NCBI RefSeq assembly: GCF_009469695.1
Contig: NZ_SSSR01000013.1
Location: forward strand, 1 to 64,000
Origin: Propionivibrio limicola
Lineage (GTDB): Bacteria > Pseudomonadota > Gammaproteobacteria > Burkholderiales > Rhodocyclaceae
Reading direction: 5' to 3'
DNA: 64,000 nt
The notes beneath the pieces were generated by a model. The model saw nothing but the letters and a program-made list of their open reading frames with translations, made no database searches and had not been told where the DNA came from. Of the stretch, positions 44,934 through 55,828 are shown piece by piece (position 1 is the stretch's first letter; every line of letters starts with the position of its first letter). The position numbers and the translations under genes were made by a program.

Positions 44934-45936
44934 GGTCAAGCAACTCCCGCAGGGCGGTGATAAAGCGACGGTTGTCCTCGGGCAGCGCCGTGGTGATGCG
45001 CATATACCCGGGGCCGAGCAACGGGTCGTTCAGGGGCTTGACGAGGATGTCCAGCGCCTTGAGGCTGGCCGAGAGCGTTGCTGCGTCATGGGGCGCGAAG
45101 TCGGCGAGGAAGAAATAGGTCTGGGTCGGGAAGGTACGCACGCCCAGGGCGCGCAGCGCCGCCGCGAGTTCCTCGGTCCATTCCCGTAACTGCACGCTGC
45201 GGGCGCGGATCTTTTCCTCGTGCAACAAGGTCGCGATGGCCGCCGCCTCGCTCGGCCGGGTCAATGGATAGGCGTCGTTATGGCCGTTCAGGTCGTCGGC
45301 GACGGCCCCGGGGAAGACGCCGTAGCCGATGCGGAAACCGGCAAGGCTGTGCGCCTTGGACAGGGTGCGAGTCACCAACAGGTTGGAAAATTCAGGCACC
45401 CGGTGCGCGACCGACTGCCCGGCAAGACCGATGAAGGCTTCATCCACCAGAAACAGGGTCTTGGGGTGACGACGCAACAGGTCCGGTAGCGGCGACATAT
45501 CGAAGACGCCACCGTTGGGGTTATTTGGGTTGACGATGACCGCAAGGGTAGTGCCCTCGGGGATGTCCAGATCGGCCAGATCGAAGGCAAAGTCCCTGTC
45601 CGGCGGCAAGCGCTGTTCCGTGTAGTGCCGGGCGATCTCGGGAAAGAGCACATAGGTCGGCGTAAGCAGGTGCACCTGCTGGCCAAAGCGATCGAACAAC
45701 TGGCGCAGAATCAACTCGGAACCGGCGTTGATGTGGATGAACCGTTGAGGGATACCCAATCGCTCGCTGATCAGGCTGCGCAAGGGCGCCGAATATGGCT
45801 CGGTGTAATAGTTGCTGCGTGGCACCTCGGCTCGGGCCGCTGCGATTGCCTCTTCAATCGGTGGCAGGGGGTTTTCGCATAGCAGGAGCTTTATACCCTG
45901 GAAGGTACCACCGCCTTTTTCCGCCTGACTCGTCAT
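44926..45936 (-). CDS. HisC-like class I/II PLP aminotransferase
   Basis: A 336-aa pyridoxal-phosphate enzyme of the histidinol-phosphate aminotransferase fold. Motifs include NAGSELILRQLF (phosphate-binding region), NPNNPNGG, FLVDEAFIGL (PLP-pyridine Asp) and the Schiff-base lysine in RTLSKAHSLAGFRIGYG. HisC, CobC (threonine-phosphate decarboxylase) and related enzymes share these motifs, so the substrate is open. No other his or cob gene is nearby, which argues against a housekeeping HisC role. It is the first gene of an apparent aminotransferase-methyltransferase-ZIP operon with a long leader (45937-46341). Confidence 0.85.
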   Translation of the reverse strand: MTSQAEKGGGTFQGIKLLLCENPLPPIEEAIAAARAEVPRSNYYTEPYSAPLRSLISERLGIPQRFIHINAGSELILRQLFDRFGQQVHLLTPTYVLFPEIARHYTEQRLPPDRDFAFDLADLDIPEGTTLAVIVNPNNPNGGVFDMSPLPDLLRRHPKTLFLVDEAFIGLAGQSVAHRVPEFSNLLVTRTLSKAHSLAGFRIGYGVFPGAVADDLNGHNDAYPLTRPSEAAAIATLLHEEKIRARSVQLREWTEELAAALRALGVRTFPTQTYFFLADFAPHDAATLSASLKALDILVKPLNDPLLGPGYMRITTALPEDNRRFITALRELLDHA

Positions 45937-46341
45937 GTTTCCGTCCTATCCAAAGAGGCGAAACGGGAAGGCGCGCCGCATCGGGGGCTGCACTCATTCA
46001 AGCCCCCGCATGGAACTGTCTGGCAGCAAGTTGGGACAGATGCGCTCACCCCGCGCCATTTTTGTATCCCCCCGCTCCTTCAAGGAGACCCCGTTGGGTG
46101 GATTTCTGCTCAAAGAGACATGATCCTCTTCTCAGTCCGGGAATTTTTTCTCCTTTTTGCAGAAGTGCGACTGGCATATTTACCATAGCCAGAGAATCCC
46201 CTTTTGTCCAACTCACTACTTGGCCTCACCGGACCAGCGCGCACTTTTATCTGAGCGGAAGAACCCCAGTCATGTAGCAGGCCTGGCGTTACCCTGATTA
46301 GCCGCCCTGGACCCTGAATTTCAAGACAGCCAGAACCGCCC
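45937..46341. promoter_or_regulatory. 405-bp intergenic region upstream of the aminotransferase operon
   Basis: No supported gene. It lies between two minus-strand genes. It contains an 8-bp GC stem (CGGGGGCT at 45982-45989, AGCCCCCG at 46001-46008) about 50-70 bp before the aminotransferase ATG, and a weaker CTGTC/GACAG inverted repeat at about 46016-46039. A 46-codon open frame on minus starting near 46184 has no recognisable homology. I could not match it to a known riboswitch. Confidence 0.45.
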
Positions 46342-47454
46342 TCAGGCAATCGACGCCCCGAACATAATACCGACGCCAAAGGTAATCGCCGCCGCCACGC
46401 CGCCGAACAGGACTTGGCGCAGGGCCGAATAGCTGAAGCTGCGGCCGTTGAAAAGCGCCGTGACCATGCCGACCGCCCCAAGCCCGAGCAGACTCAACGC
46501 AACACTGGCAGCAATGGCTGTCGAGTTTTCCAGCCACATGAAGGGAGCTACAGGGAAAATCGCGCCGAGCGCGAAGAGCAGCAGGGAAACGCCGGCGGCG
46601 CTCCACGGATTGCCGCCCAGCTCGGCCGGGTCGATGCCGAGTTCCTCGCGCACCAGCGTATCGAGCGCCGTTTCGCGGTTTTCCATTACCTTGGCGGCGA
46701 TCTGCACGGCCTGGTCGCGCGCGATGCCCTTGGCCTGATAGATCAGCGCCAGTTCCTTTTTCTCGGCTTCCGGCGTCTGTTCCAGCTCTTCGGCTTCCTT
46801 GTCGATCTGGGTACGCGCCAGTTCGCGGGCGTTGGTCACCGACAACCACTCGCCAAGCGCCATCGACAGGGCACCGGCCACCAAACCCGCCAGTCCGGTC
46901 AAAAGAACGGTCGGCGAGGCGCTGCCGGCCCCGGCAACGCCCATCACGAGGCAAAAATTGGAAACGAGGCCGTCATTGACGCCGAGCACCGCCGCGCGCA
47001 GTTCGTTGCCGGACGCGCCGCGGTGCCAGCTTTCCGCCCGTACGATGTCCGAGCCATCCGCCGCCATCCCGGCATGGCCGGCCGCCGCGCGGATCACCGC
47101 CGCATGCCCCTGCTCTTCGGCAGAAAGCGCCAACGCATCGGGCTGGCCAGCGTATTTATTACGGTCGGAATATTCATTGGCCGCCACCACCGGCAGAACG
47201 AAAGTCGGCCCGAAATACCGTGCGAGGCGGATCATGAACCGTGTCTTGAGGCCCGGCCGCTCGGGAAAATCGCGCACGCCGGCCGCCAGCAGCTTGCCGC
47301 GCCAGACATCGGCGTGCTCGTTTTCGGCCTGTGCGAGTTGCAAAAACAAATCCTTGCGCGTTGGATCGGCCTCCGATTCGGCGAGGGCGGCATAGAGCGC
47401 GGCACCGTCGATCTCGTCCTGAAGATTGTCGCGATAACGTTGAATCTCACCCAT
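46342..47454 (-). CDS. Ferritin-like/VIT1 membrane protein (MbfA type)
   Basis: A 370-aa iron/manganese handling protein. The N-terminal ferritin-like (rubrerythrin-type) domain (about 1-140) has the carboxylate/His motifs EIDGAALYAALAE, AENEHADVW and EEQGHAAV. The C-terminal VIT1/CCC1 domain has about five helices (about 150-370; LGVNDGLVSNFCLVMG, GEWLSVTNARELA). Such fusions, known as MbfA in some alphaproteobacteria, export iron across the inner membrane and protect against peroxide. It lies 10 bp after the sugar dehydrogenase homologue, likely co-transcribed. Function follows the family. Confidence 0.88.
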   Translation of the reverse strand: MGEIQRYRDNLQDEIDGAALYAALAESEADPTRKDLFLQLAQAENEHADVWRGKLLAAGVRDFPERPGLKTRFMIRLARYFGPTFVLPVVAANEYSDRNKYAGQPDALALSAEEQGHAAVIRAAAGHAGMAADGSDIVRAESWHRGASGNELRAAVLGVNDGLVSNFCLVMGVAGAGSASPTVLLTGLAGLVAGALSMALGEWLSVTNARELARTQIDKEAEELEQTPEAEKKELALIYQAKGIARDQAVQIAAKVMENRETALDTLVREELGIDPAELGGNPWSAAGVSLLLFALGAIFPVAPFMWLENSTAIAASVALSLLGLGAVGMVTALFNGRSFSYSALRQVLFGGVAAAITFGVGIMFGASIA

Positions 47455-47464
47455 ACGTTTCTCC

Positions 47465-48652
47465 TTACAAAGGGCGCGAAGTCAGGCGGCCGGTGCCCGG
47501 GACGGGATCGAGGCGGATCAGGCGCCCGCGCGCCTCGTCCGTCAGAAGGTAAATCCGCCCATCCGGCCCGCTGCGAACGTCGCGGATACGCCCGACCTTG
47601 CCTTCCAGAAAACGCTCTTCGCTGACGACGCGCTCGCCATCCAGTTCCAGGCGTACGAGCATCTGTCCGCGCAAGGCACCGACGAACAGGCTGCCGCGCC
47701 AAGCCGGGAACTCATCGCCGGTATAGAAGGCCATGCCGGACGGGGCGATGGACGGCGTCCATTGCAGCAGCGGCTGTTCCATCCCCGGCTTTGCCGTGCC
47801 CTCGCCGATCCGCGTGCCGGTCACGTAATTACGGCCATGGGTGATTACCGGCCAACCGTAATTCGCGCCGGCCCGGATGATGTTGATCTCGTCGCCACCC
47901 TGCGGGCCGTGCTCGTGAATCCAGAGCCGACCGCTTTCCGGATGTAGCGCCGCACCCTGGATGTTACGGTGCCCGTAGGTGTATTTCTCCGGCAGCGCGC
48001 CTTGCCGGTCGACGAACGGGTTGCCCACCGGAACGCGACCATCGTCGTGCAGCCGGATCACCGAGCCGGCGTGGTCGTCGAGCCGTTGCGCCCGTTCCAT
48101 CTCGCCGCGGTCGCCGAGCGTGATGTAGAGATAGCCTTGGCGGTCGAAGACGAGGCGCGAACCGAAGTGATGCCCAGAGACTGTTTTCGGCCGCATCGAG
48201 AAGATGACTTTCACGTCACGCAATGCATGGCCGTCCAGCCGCGCCCGCAACACCTCGGTCCCATACCCGCCCGTTCCGCGGGCGGCGTAAGAAAGATACA
48301 ACCAGCCGTTCTTCGCAAAATCGGGGTGCAACGCCACATCGAGCAAGCCGCCCTGATTGACGGCGGCGATGGAAGGCAGCCCCGAAACCGGGCGCGGGTC
48401 AAGCTGGCCAGCGGCCGTCACCGCGCGCAAGCGCCCGGGGCGCTCGGTCACCAGCATCCGCCCATCGGGCAGGAAAGCCATTCCCCAGGGATGTTCAAGC
48501 CCTTCGGCAACAACGACGGTCTGGAAGGATGATTCGGCGGGCTCGACCGATAGGGCCGGACCAACCGCCCCAAGCAACGCCAGAAACATTGCTACCGTGT
48601 GGAAAATCGGGTGCCGAAGGCGTAGCAGGGCGAAAGACTGTCGGTTATTCAT
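47465..48652 (-). CDS. PQQ-dependent sugar dehydrogenase family protein (Asd/YliI-like)
   Basis: A secreted soluble six-bladed beta-propeller of the PQQ-dependent aldose sugar dehydrogenase family, 395 aa. The N-terminus has a signal peptide (VAMFLALLGAVGPALS). Family motifs include LEHPWGMAFLPDGRMLVTERPG, in parts, GHHFGSRLVFD, YGHRNIQGAALHP and HEHGPQGGDEIN. It should oxidise sugars in the periplasm if PQQ is supplied; no PQQ biosynthesis gene lies in this window. ATG 48652 is chosen; an upstream in-frame start would add 12 residues. It precedes the MbfA-like gene by 10 bp. Confidence 0.92.
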   Translation of the reverse strand: MNNRQSFALLRLRHPIFHTVAMFLALLGAVGPALSVEPAESSFQTVVVAEGLEHPWGMAFLPDGRMLVTERPGRLRAVTAAGQLDPRPVSGLPSIAAVNQGGLLDVALHPDFAKNGWLYLSYAARGTGGYGTEVLRARLDGHALRDVKVIFSMRPKTVSGHHFGSRLVFDRQGYLYITLGDRGEMERAQRLDDHAGSVIRLHDDGRVPVGNPFVDRQGALPEKYTYGHRNIQGAALHPESGRLWIHEHGPQGGDEINIIRAGANYGWPVITHGRNYVTGTRIGEGTAKPGMEQPLLQWTPSIAPSGMAFYTGDEFPAWRGSLFVGALRGQMLVRLELDGERVVSEERFLEGKVGRIRDVRSGPDGRIYLLTDEARGRLIRLDPVPGTGRLTSRPL

Positions 48653-48755
48653 AGCACCCCCGATCAAGCATCCCCAAATCGCAAGCAAGAAGCTGAGCGA
48701 GCCGACCTAGCCGCCAGCAGGTGGTCATGATGGATCAAAACGACCTGAGAGAATC

Positions 48756-48794
48756 CGTCGTTCCGGACTTGATCCGGAATCCACCGGAATGACG
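48756..48794. repeat. Short REP-like palindrome
   Basis: CGTCGTTCCGG (48756-48766) and CCGGAATGACG (48784-48794) form an inverted repeat with one mismatch. It belongs to the CGTCATTCC/GGAATGACG palindrome class seen at 16792-16859. It lies in the 265-bp gap upstream of the sugar dehydrogenase gene, otherwise empty. Confidence 0.75.
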
Positions 48795-48917
48795 TGGTTA
48801 TCCTTGGCTTTCAACATGACGGACTACCGACAAGAAAAACCGCGGCCCTTCTCTACACGATAGCAAAAACCAGCCTGCTTTCTATCTTGAGATTCGCTAA
48901 CAGCCCAGATGCAACCC

Positions 48918-49922
48918 TCAACGACCGGGGATCAACTGCAACGCCGCCAGCATCTGCTCGGTGGCCGCGGGCCAGGAGAATTGCTCGGCTCTTTTCCGGG
49001 CCGCTTCCCGCGACAGAAAGAGCGCCTTCAGGCAGGCCGTCCCCAGATCGGAATGCATCACGCCACCGTCCGATTCGCCGATGACGTCGATCGGCCCCGG
49101 CACGGGAAACGCCGCGACCGGCGTCCCGCAGGCCATCGATTCGACAATCACCAATCCGAAAGTATCGGTCACGCTGGGAAACACCATCACATCGGCCGAG
49201 CGGTACAGGCGCGCCAGCGACTCGCCCTTATGCACGCCAAACCAGCGCGCTTCCGGATAGCGCGCCTGCAGCCGCGCCCGCTCCGGGCCGTCGCCGACGA
49301 CCCATTTCTCGCCCGGCAAATCGAGATCGAGAAATGCATCGACCTGTTTTTCGACGGCAATCCTGCCAACATAGAGGAACACCGGCCGACCCGGCGTTTT
49401 CTCGCGCTCGCCAATGTGGCTGAACAGTTCAAGATCGACACCGCGCGACCAAAGACGAGCGCCGCGAAAACCGCGCGCCAGCAAGTCGTCCACAATGGCT
49501 GGCGTCGGCGCCAGCGTAAACCGTGCGGCGTTATGGAAACGACGCAGCAGCCGGTACGTCCAGTCGGCAGGAATCCGGAAACGGGCTTCGACGTATTCGG
49601 GAAAGCGGCTGTGGTAGGCCGTGGTAAACGGCCAGCCGCGCTTGATCGCGATCTGCCGCGCCATCCATCCGAGCGGCCCCTCGGTGGCAATGTGCAGGCA
49701 ATCGGGGGAAAAACAGTCGATCCGGCGCGCCAGCGCGCGCGGCGTGGTCATCGCCAGCCGGATTTCGGGATAGGTCGGACAGGGCACGGAACGGAACTCC
49801 TGCGGCGAGATAAGCCCGGTTTCGTGCCCGCGCCGTTCGAGTTCCCACCGCGTCATCCGTAGCGTACGCACAACGCCGTTGACTTGAGGCTCCCACGCAT
49901 CGCTCACAATCAGAACCTTCAT
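48918..49922 (-). CDS. Glycosyltransferase family 4 (mannosyltransferase-like)
   Basis: A 334-aa GT-B glycosyltransferase of the kind that adds mannose or another sugar to lipid or glycan acceptors. The N-terminus is MKVLIVSDAWEPQVNGVVRTL, in parts (start ATG 49922). The donor-binding half has YVGRIAVEKQ, VVGDGPERARL and the E-x7-E type motif DTFGLVIVESMACGTPV. It resembles GDP-mannose-dependent alpha-mannosyltransferases such as MgtA. It overlaps the small zinc-ribbon gene upstream by 4 bp (ATGA). Acceptor is unknown. Confidence 0.9.
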   Translation of the reverse strand: MKVLIVSDAWEPQVNGVVRTLRMTRWELERRGHETGLISPQEFRSVPCPTYPEIRLAMTTPRALARRIDCFSPDCLHIATEGPLGWMARQIAIKRGWPFTTAYHSRFPEYVEARFRIPADWTYRLLRRFHNAARFTLAPTPAIVDDLLARGFRGARLWSRGVDLELFSHIGEREKTPGRPVFLYVGRIAVEKQVDAFLDLDLPGEKWVVGDGPERARLQARYPEARWFGVHKGESLARLYRSADVMVFPSVTDTFGLVIVESMACGTPVAAFPVPGPIDVIGESDGGVMHSDLGTACLKALFLSREAARKRAEQFSWPAATEQMLAALQLIPGR

Positions 49923-50194
49923 GCCGTCTCCCTGGTCGAGGCGGCGCCGAAGCCGAGCATTTCCTTGACGCAATACGGGATGGTTTTGGCGGTGCTGCTC
50001 GCACGGATACGCTGGTTCTGTTCGGTGATCAAGCGCCCGAAGTCATCGCGCCGGGCCGGACTGGTCCGGCCATGTTCGAGACTCTTGCGGCACCGCCACC
50101 GCTTGGCGCCTTTGGTCTCGACAAGGGTCATTTCAGCCGCCGGATGGTAACGCCGGCAGTGATAGCAAAACACGTCGTCCGTGATCGTAATCAT
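49919..50194 (-). CDS. Small zinc-ribbon-like hypothetical protein
   Basis: A 91-aa protein. The N-terminus has CYHCRRYHP and then RWRCRKSLEH, cysteines and histidines spaced like a small zinc ribbon. The rest is basic, with a final helix. It has an AGGGA ribosome site and is coupled to the glycosyltransferase by a 4-bp overlap. Function unknown; no recognised family beyond the zinc-ribbon impression. Confidence 0.7.
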   Translation of the reverse strand: MITITDDVFCYHCRRYHPAAEMTLVETKGAKRWRCRKSLEHGRTSPARRDDFGRLITEQNQRIRASSTAKTIPYCVKEMLGFGAASTRETA

Positions 50195-50288
50195 CGCAGT
50201 CCCTTCTCCAACCGGCGAAATAGCCGCTTGGCGTGATGATTACGCCCCGACTTTACAGGGATATGTCACGGCCTCTCTGGCGACCGCT

Positions 50289-50600
50289 TCATCGATGGCA
50301 GCGCAACAGTTCCAGCAGAAGCAGCGTCGAGAAGGTACGTTCACCTTCCCGCTGACGGGACTTCTCTTTTGTCTCCGCCGCCGTTGTGCTCTCTTTCGCC
50401 TCGCCGGCTCTGTCCCTGCCTGCCCCCTCCGGGGCAACCGCTTCATCTTCCGGCGCGGTGCGAGCGCTGTCGCTTGGCGCGCTACTTGAGGATGCAGACC
50501 GCTCCGGTTCGGCCGCGAGCACCACCGGCGGCCCGGCATTGCAGGCGAGACAAAGAAGAAGCACTGTCGCGCACCGGCAAAATAGTGAAGGCGGGGTCAT
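50289..50600 (-). CDS. Small predicted secreted hypothetical protein
   Basis: A 103-aa protein with a hydrophobic N-terminus (CATVLLLCLACNAGPPVVLA) that looks like a signal peptide. A Ser/Ala/Glu-rich low-complexity stretch follows, with a short hydrophobic end (TFSTLLLLELL). ATG 50600 is preceded by GAGGGAG seven bases upstream, the main evidence that it is real. No homologue is recognised. The reading frame on the opposite strand is longer but has no ribosome site. Confidence 0.5.
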   Translation of the reverse strand: MTPPSLFCRCATVLLLCLACNAGPPVVLAAEPERSASSSSAPSDSARTAPEDEAVAPEGAGRDRAGEAKESTTAAETKEKSRQREGERTFSTLLLLELLRCHR

Positions 50601-50812
50601 TTCTTTTCTCCCTCAAAGATTCTTGGCAAGGTCGCCAGAACGATCGGAGACGAGCAACCGCAGCGGAATCCTTGTCATCCGAAGACCGGACCGACTCCGA
50701 AAACCGGAGCGAAACCGGCATTCGCCTTGTACGGCTCATTCCACATTCCGCTTTCACTATAGACACAAAACGCGAAATTCGAATTTGCCGGCCGGCGCCG
50801 GAACATACGCGC

Positions 50813-50849
50813 AAAAAAACCCGCTTCGGCCTGGCACCGTAGCGGGTTT
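50813..50849 (-). terminator. Intrinsic terminator after fliW
   Basis: Arms AAACCCGCT (50817-50825) and AGCGGGTTT (50841-50849) form a stem. On the minus strand it is followed by a run of seven T. It lies just past the fliW stop. Confidence 0.9.
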
Positions 50850-50875
50850 GCAGCGGATTTATTTTCCCCGCGCGT

Positions 50876-51304
50876 TCAGCTTGCGTGATACACCACGGAC
50901 GGGCGGATATTCTGCAGAATTTTCTGCATACCCTTGCGTTTCTTGAGGTTCAGGATCACCGGTGAACGGGTATTGGCCGCAATTTTTCCGCCATTCGCTG
51001 CATCACGGTAAATGAATACGACGACCGCCACATCCTCCGGGTTGTCCAGCTCAATCAACGCGCAATCGGCATCGGACAACTCGATCTCATAGGCCAGATC
51101 CATCGAATCGGGAGTGACGATGGGGAACATCACGGTCGGGTCATCGACGCTTTGCAGCCAGAAAACCGTCGATTTTCCCTCCTCGTGGAACAGCTTGAAA
51201 CGCTTGCAATGCTCGAAAGCCGCCACGCCCTCCGGAAACGTGAATAAGGTTTCCGGATCAACGGTGACGTTTTTCAGGCCAAAACGCTCGATATCGACTT
51301 TCAT
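50876..51304 (-). CDS. fliW: Flagellar assembly factor FliW
   Basis: A 142-aa protein that binds flagellin and antagonises CsrA, balancing flagellin translation in many flagellates. Family features are visible: DPETLFTFPEGVAAFE, FWLQSVDDPTVMFPI and NTRSPVILNLKKRKGMQ. ATG 51304 with GGGAG upstream is chosen over a GTG six bases earlier. It stands alone here, divergent from tex, and is followed by a strong terminator. Neither csrA nor flagellar genes lie in the window. Confidence 0.92.
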   Translation of the reverse strand: MKVDIERFGLKNVTVDPETLFTFPEGVAAFEHCKRFKLFHEEGKSTVFWLQSVDDPTVMFPIVTPDSMDLAYEIELSDADCALIELDNPEDVAVVVFIYRDAANGGKIAANTRSPVILNLKKRKGMQKILQNIRPSVVYHAS

Positions 51305-51484
51305 TGACACTCCCTTCCTTGCGGCACTGCCGGGTTATAGAACGGCCCATTTAACCCGAAGCGAATAGTCCGCGCAACCGACAAGGTGGCGCATCGGCGC
51401 CAGCCCTCGGATAAATGCTGCGCGCTTGAGTTTTCTTATCCGATTGCGCATAGTTCGCCCTTTTTTCGCTTCCCACAAACGCCG

Positions 51485-53797
<2,313 letters not shown>

Positions 53798-53816
53798 CCG
53801 GGACGCCCGTCACGAC

Positions 53817-54542
53817 ATGCTCATCTTCAACTGCAGCAAGGCGTTTGCCGAGTTCATCGAACCGAAGGCGCCCACCGGGCAAGTGCGACTGGTGGGCGAA
53901 CCGCCTTCTCCGCGCCCTTCGGAAGATGGGCCGCACCTCATCGACGCCGACGGCGAACCGCCGCGCCATGTGCAGCAATGGTTGGCCCATCTCATCGAGG
54001 TGCGCGGCAAGCCGTGCGTGCTGGCAATGGATATCGATACCCGCTATGCGATGGTATTCACCAACGTTGGCAAGGGAAATACCGCGAGTTTCTTGAATAC
54101 CTTTGCCGAGCGGCTGGTCAATCAGATGGTGTTCGCTGCGCAGAGCGTCGGCATGATGGCTGACTTCGAAACGATGTGGGCGCAATTTCTGGAGTACCAC
54201 GCACGCTTCCAGTTCTTTCTGCGTTACGATCGCAGCACGATGACGCATCTTCTCGATGCTGCCCGCGCGTTCGAAGACCACGTCGAGAGCACCGGACAAT
54301 GGCCGGAAACGCATGAAGAGTGTGCCGTTGTCGATGCGTCGATCAACCAGCTGCTGCGTGGCGTCAAAGGCCGGCGGGACCATTTCGTCCCCGCGACCGA
54401 AATGCTGTGTCAATGGATGGCGACGTTCGGCGGTCTGACGCCGGACGGCGCCGCCGCGATTCGCGAACGCTTGCGGGCCGGCAACCACGAAGCCGCCGCA
54501 ACAGCCATGCCGCTGCCGACGACAGGAGCGCTCAACTCCTGA
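53817..54542 (+). CDS. DUF6933-like protein of unknown function
   Basis: A 241-aa soluble protein beginning MLIFNCSKAFAEFI. The middle part contains WLAHLIEVRGKPCVLAMDI and VFTNVGKGN, resembling the DUF6933 pattern as I recall it; that assignment is tentative. A C-terminal Ala-rich tail is not conserved-looking. It follows tex by 19 bp and may share its transcript. No catalytic motif is recognised. Confidence 0.72.
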   Translation: MLIFNCSKAFAEFIEPKAPTGQVRLVGEPPSPRPSEDGPHLIDADGEPPRHVQQWLAHLIEVRGKPCVLAMDIDTRYAMVFTNVGKGNTASFLNTFAERLVNQMVFAAQSVGMMADFETMWAQFLEYHARFQFFLRYDRSTMTHLLDAARAFEDHVESTGQWPETHEECAVVDASINQLLRGVKGRRDHFVPATEMLCQWMATFGGLTPDGAAAIRERLRAGNHEAAATAMPLPTTGALNS

Positions 54543-54604
54543 GCGCCAAGGCGGCCAGGCGCTGTTCGCAGAAGGCCGGCCGCTCGCCCCCTCCGGCCGA
54601 TTCC

Positions 54605-55168
54605 TTACTCCTTGATCGCTTCGATCGCGATGGTGATGGTCACGTCGTCGCCGACGTACGGCGCGTACTTCCCGGCGTTGAACTCGCTGCGTTTGACGGT
54701 GGTCGTGGCATTGGCGCCGAGCACGTCCTTCTTCATCATCGGATGCGGCATGAGCTGATAGCCGGTCACTTTCAACGTCACCGGCTTGGTGACGCCCTTG
54801 ATGGTGAGATTGCCCTCGACGGCAACCGGTTTATCCCCGTCGAACATCACGCGGATCGACTTGAAGGTTGCCGTCGGATACTTGGCGGTATCGAAGAAAT
54901 CCTCGCCCTGAATGTGCTCGTTCAGGATCGAGCCCGTCTCGACCGATTTCATGTCGATGACGACCTCGACCGACCCGGTTTTCGCGGCTTTGTCGAGCAC
55001 GACCTTGCCCGTCGTCTTGTTGAAGCGGCTGGTCTGCACGCTGTAGCCGAAGTGGCTGTAAGAAAAACTCGGGAACGTATGCATGCTGTCGACGGCAAAG
55101 GTTTCCGGCGCCGCCAGTACAGGCAATGACAGGGCGGCGAACAGCGAAAGAATGGCGAGGCGTTTCAT
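54605..55168 (-). CDS. Periplasmic YceI-family lipid-binding protein 1
   Basis: A secreted 187-aa lipocalin-like protein that binds polyprenoid or related lipids. The signal peptide runs MKRLAILSLFAALSLPVLA. The mature domain begins FAVDSMHTFPSFSYSHFGYS, in parts, with FDKAAKTG-like strands, VVIDMKSVETG and FFDTAKYPTATFKS. ATG 55168 has AGGAG seven bases upstream. It is the last gene of a b561-YceI-YceI operon, 44 bp after the second YceI. These partners suggest a role with the cytochrome, perhaps quinone handling; inference. Confidence 0.9.
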   Translation of the reverse strand: MKRLAILSLFAALSLPVLAAPETFAVDSMHTFPSFSYSHFGYSVQTSRFNKTTGKVVLDKAAKTGSVEVVIDMKSVETGSILNEHIQGEDFFDTAKYPTATFKSIRVMFDGDKPVAVEGNLTIKGVTKPVTLKVTGYQLMPHPMMKKDVLGANATTTVKRSEFNAGKYAPYVGDDVTITIAIEAIKE

Positions 55169-55212
55169 GGGGCGACTCCTTGTGATCATGTTGCGGATTA
55201 AAGCAAGGCGGC

Positions 55213-55794
55213 TCACTTCGCCGTCGTATGCGCCAACAGGCGGAACTTGATCTGCACCTCGTTGGCCACCGTGCCGAAATCGGCCCACGGCCCTTCGCCG
55301 ATGGCGAAGTCGGCGCGCTTGAGGACGAGCGCGCCGTCGAACTGGCCGGCGCTGCCTTGCGGGGTAAAGGTGAAGGGGGCGGTAACCTCCTGCGTGCGTC
55401 CTTTGAGCGTCATCTTGCCGGTCACGGCGTATTTGTTACCACCCAGCGGCTTGAAGCTACTGGAAACGAATTTCGCCTGCGGAAAAGCCGCCGTGTTGAA
55501 CCAGACCTTGCCCGCCACCTCCGCATTGGCTTCCGGCGAGCCGGCGTCGATGCCCATCAAGTCGATATCGAGCACGACCTTCGCGCTCTCCGGCTTGGCC
55601 GGGTCGAAACTGAGCTGGCCGGCGAACTTCTTGAACCGCCCTTCGACAGGCACGTTCATCTGCTTGTAGACAAAGGTGAGGTTGCTTTTGTCGTGCTGAA
55701 TGGCTTTCAACTCCGCGGCATGGGCGATGTTACTCACGCCGGCACTTCCGGCGAGAAACAAAAAACTGGCAACGAATACGGAAAATCTGGTCAT
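55213..55794 (-). CDS. Periplasmic YceI-family protein 2
   Basis: A second YceI protein of 193 aa with its own signal peptide (FVASFLFLAGSAGVSNIAHA). The domain shows DKSNLTFVYKQMNVPVEGRF, in parts, VVLDIDLMGIDAG and WFNTAAFPQAKFVSS. ATG 55794 has GGAG six bases upstream. It lies 34 bp after the cytochrome b561 gene. The two YceI proteins are clearly diverged, so they may bind different ligands or form a heterodimer. Confidence 0.9.
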   Translation of the reverse strand: MTRFSVFVASFLFLAGSAGVSNIAHAAELKAIQHDKSNLTFVYKQMNVPVEGRFKKFAGQLSFDPAKPESAKVVLDIDLMGIDAGSPEANAEVAGKVWFNTAAFPQAKFVSSSFKPLGGNKYAVTGKMTLKGRTQEVTAPFTFTPQGSAGQFDGALVLKRADFAIGEGPWADFGTVANEVQIKFRLLAHTTAK

Positions 55795-55828
55795 TTTTGA
55801 CTCCATGAAAAATCGGCGTAGCGACGTA

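Noticed and set aside
45961-46040. Possible cobalamin-type riboswitch on the plus strand
   Set aside because: Short matches to conserved blocks (GGGAA, GCCCCCGCA, AACTGT) are in the wrong spacing, and no plus-strand gene lies downstream.
54574-54598. GGCCGG/CCGGCC hairpin between the DUF6933-like gene and YceI as terminator
   Set aside because: The stem is short and no T-run follows on either strand, so it was not listed as a feature.
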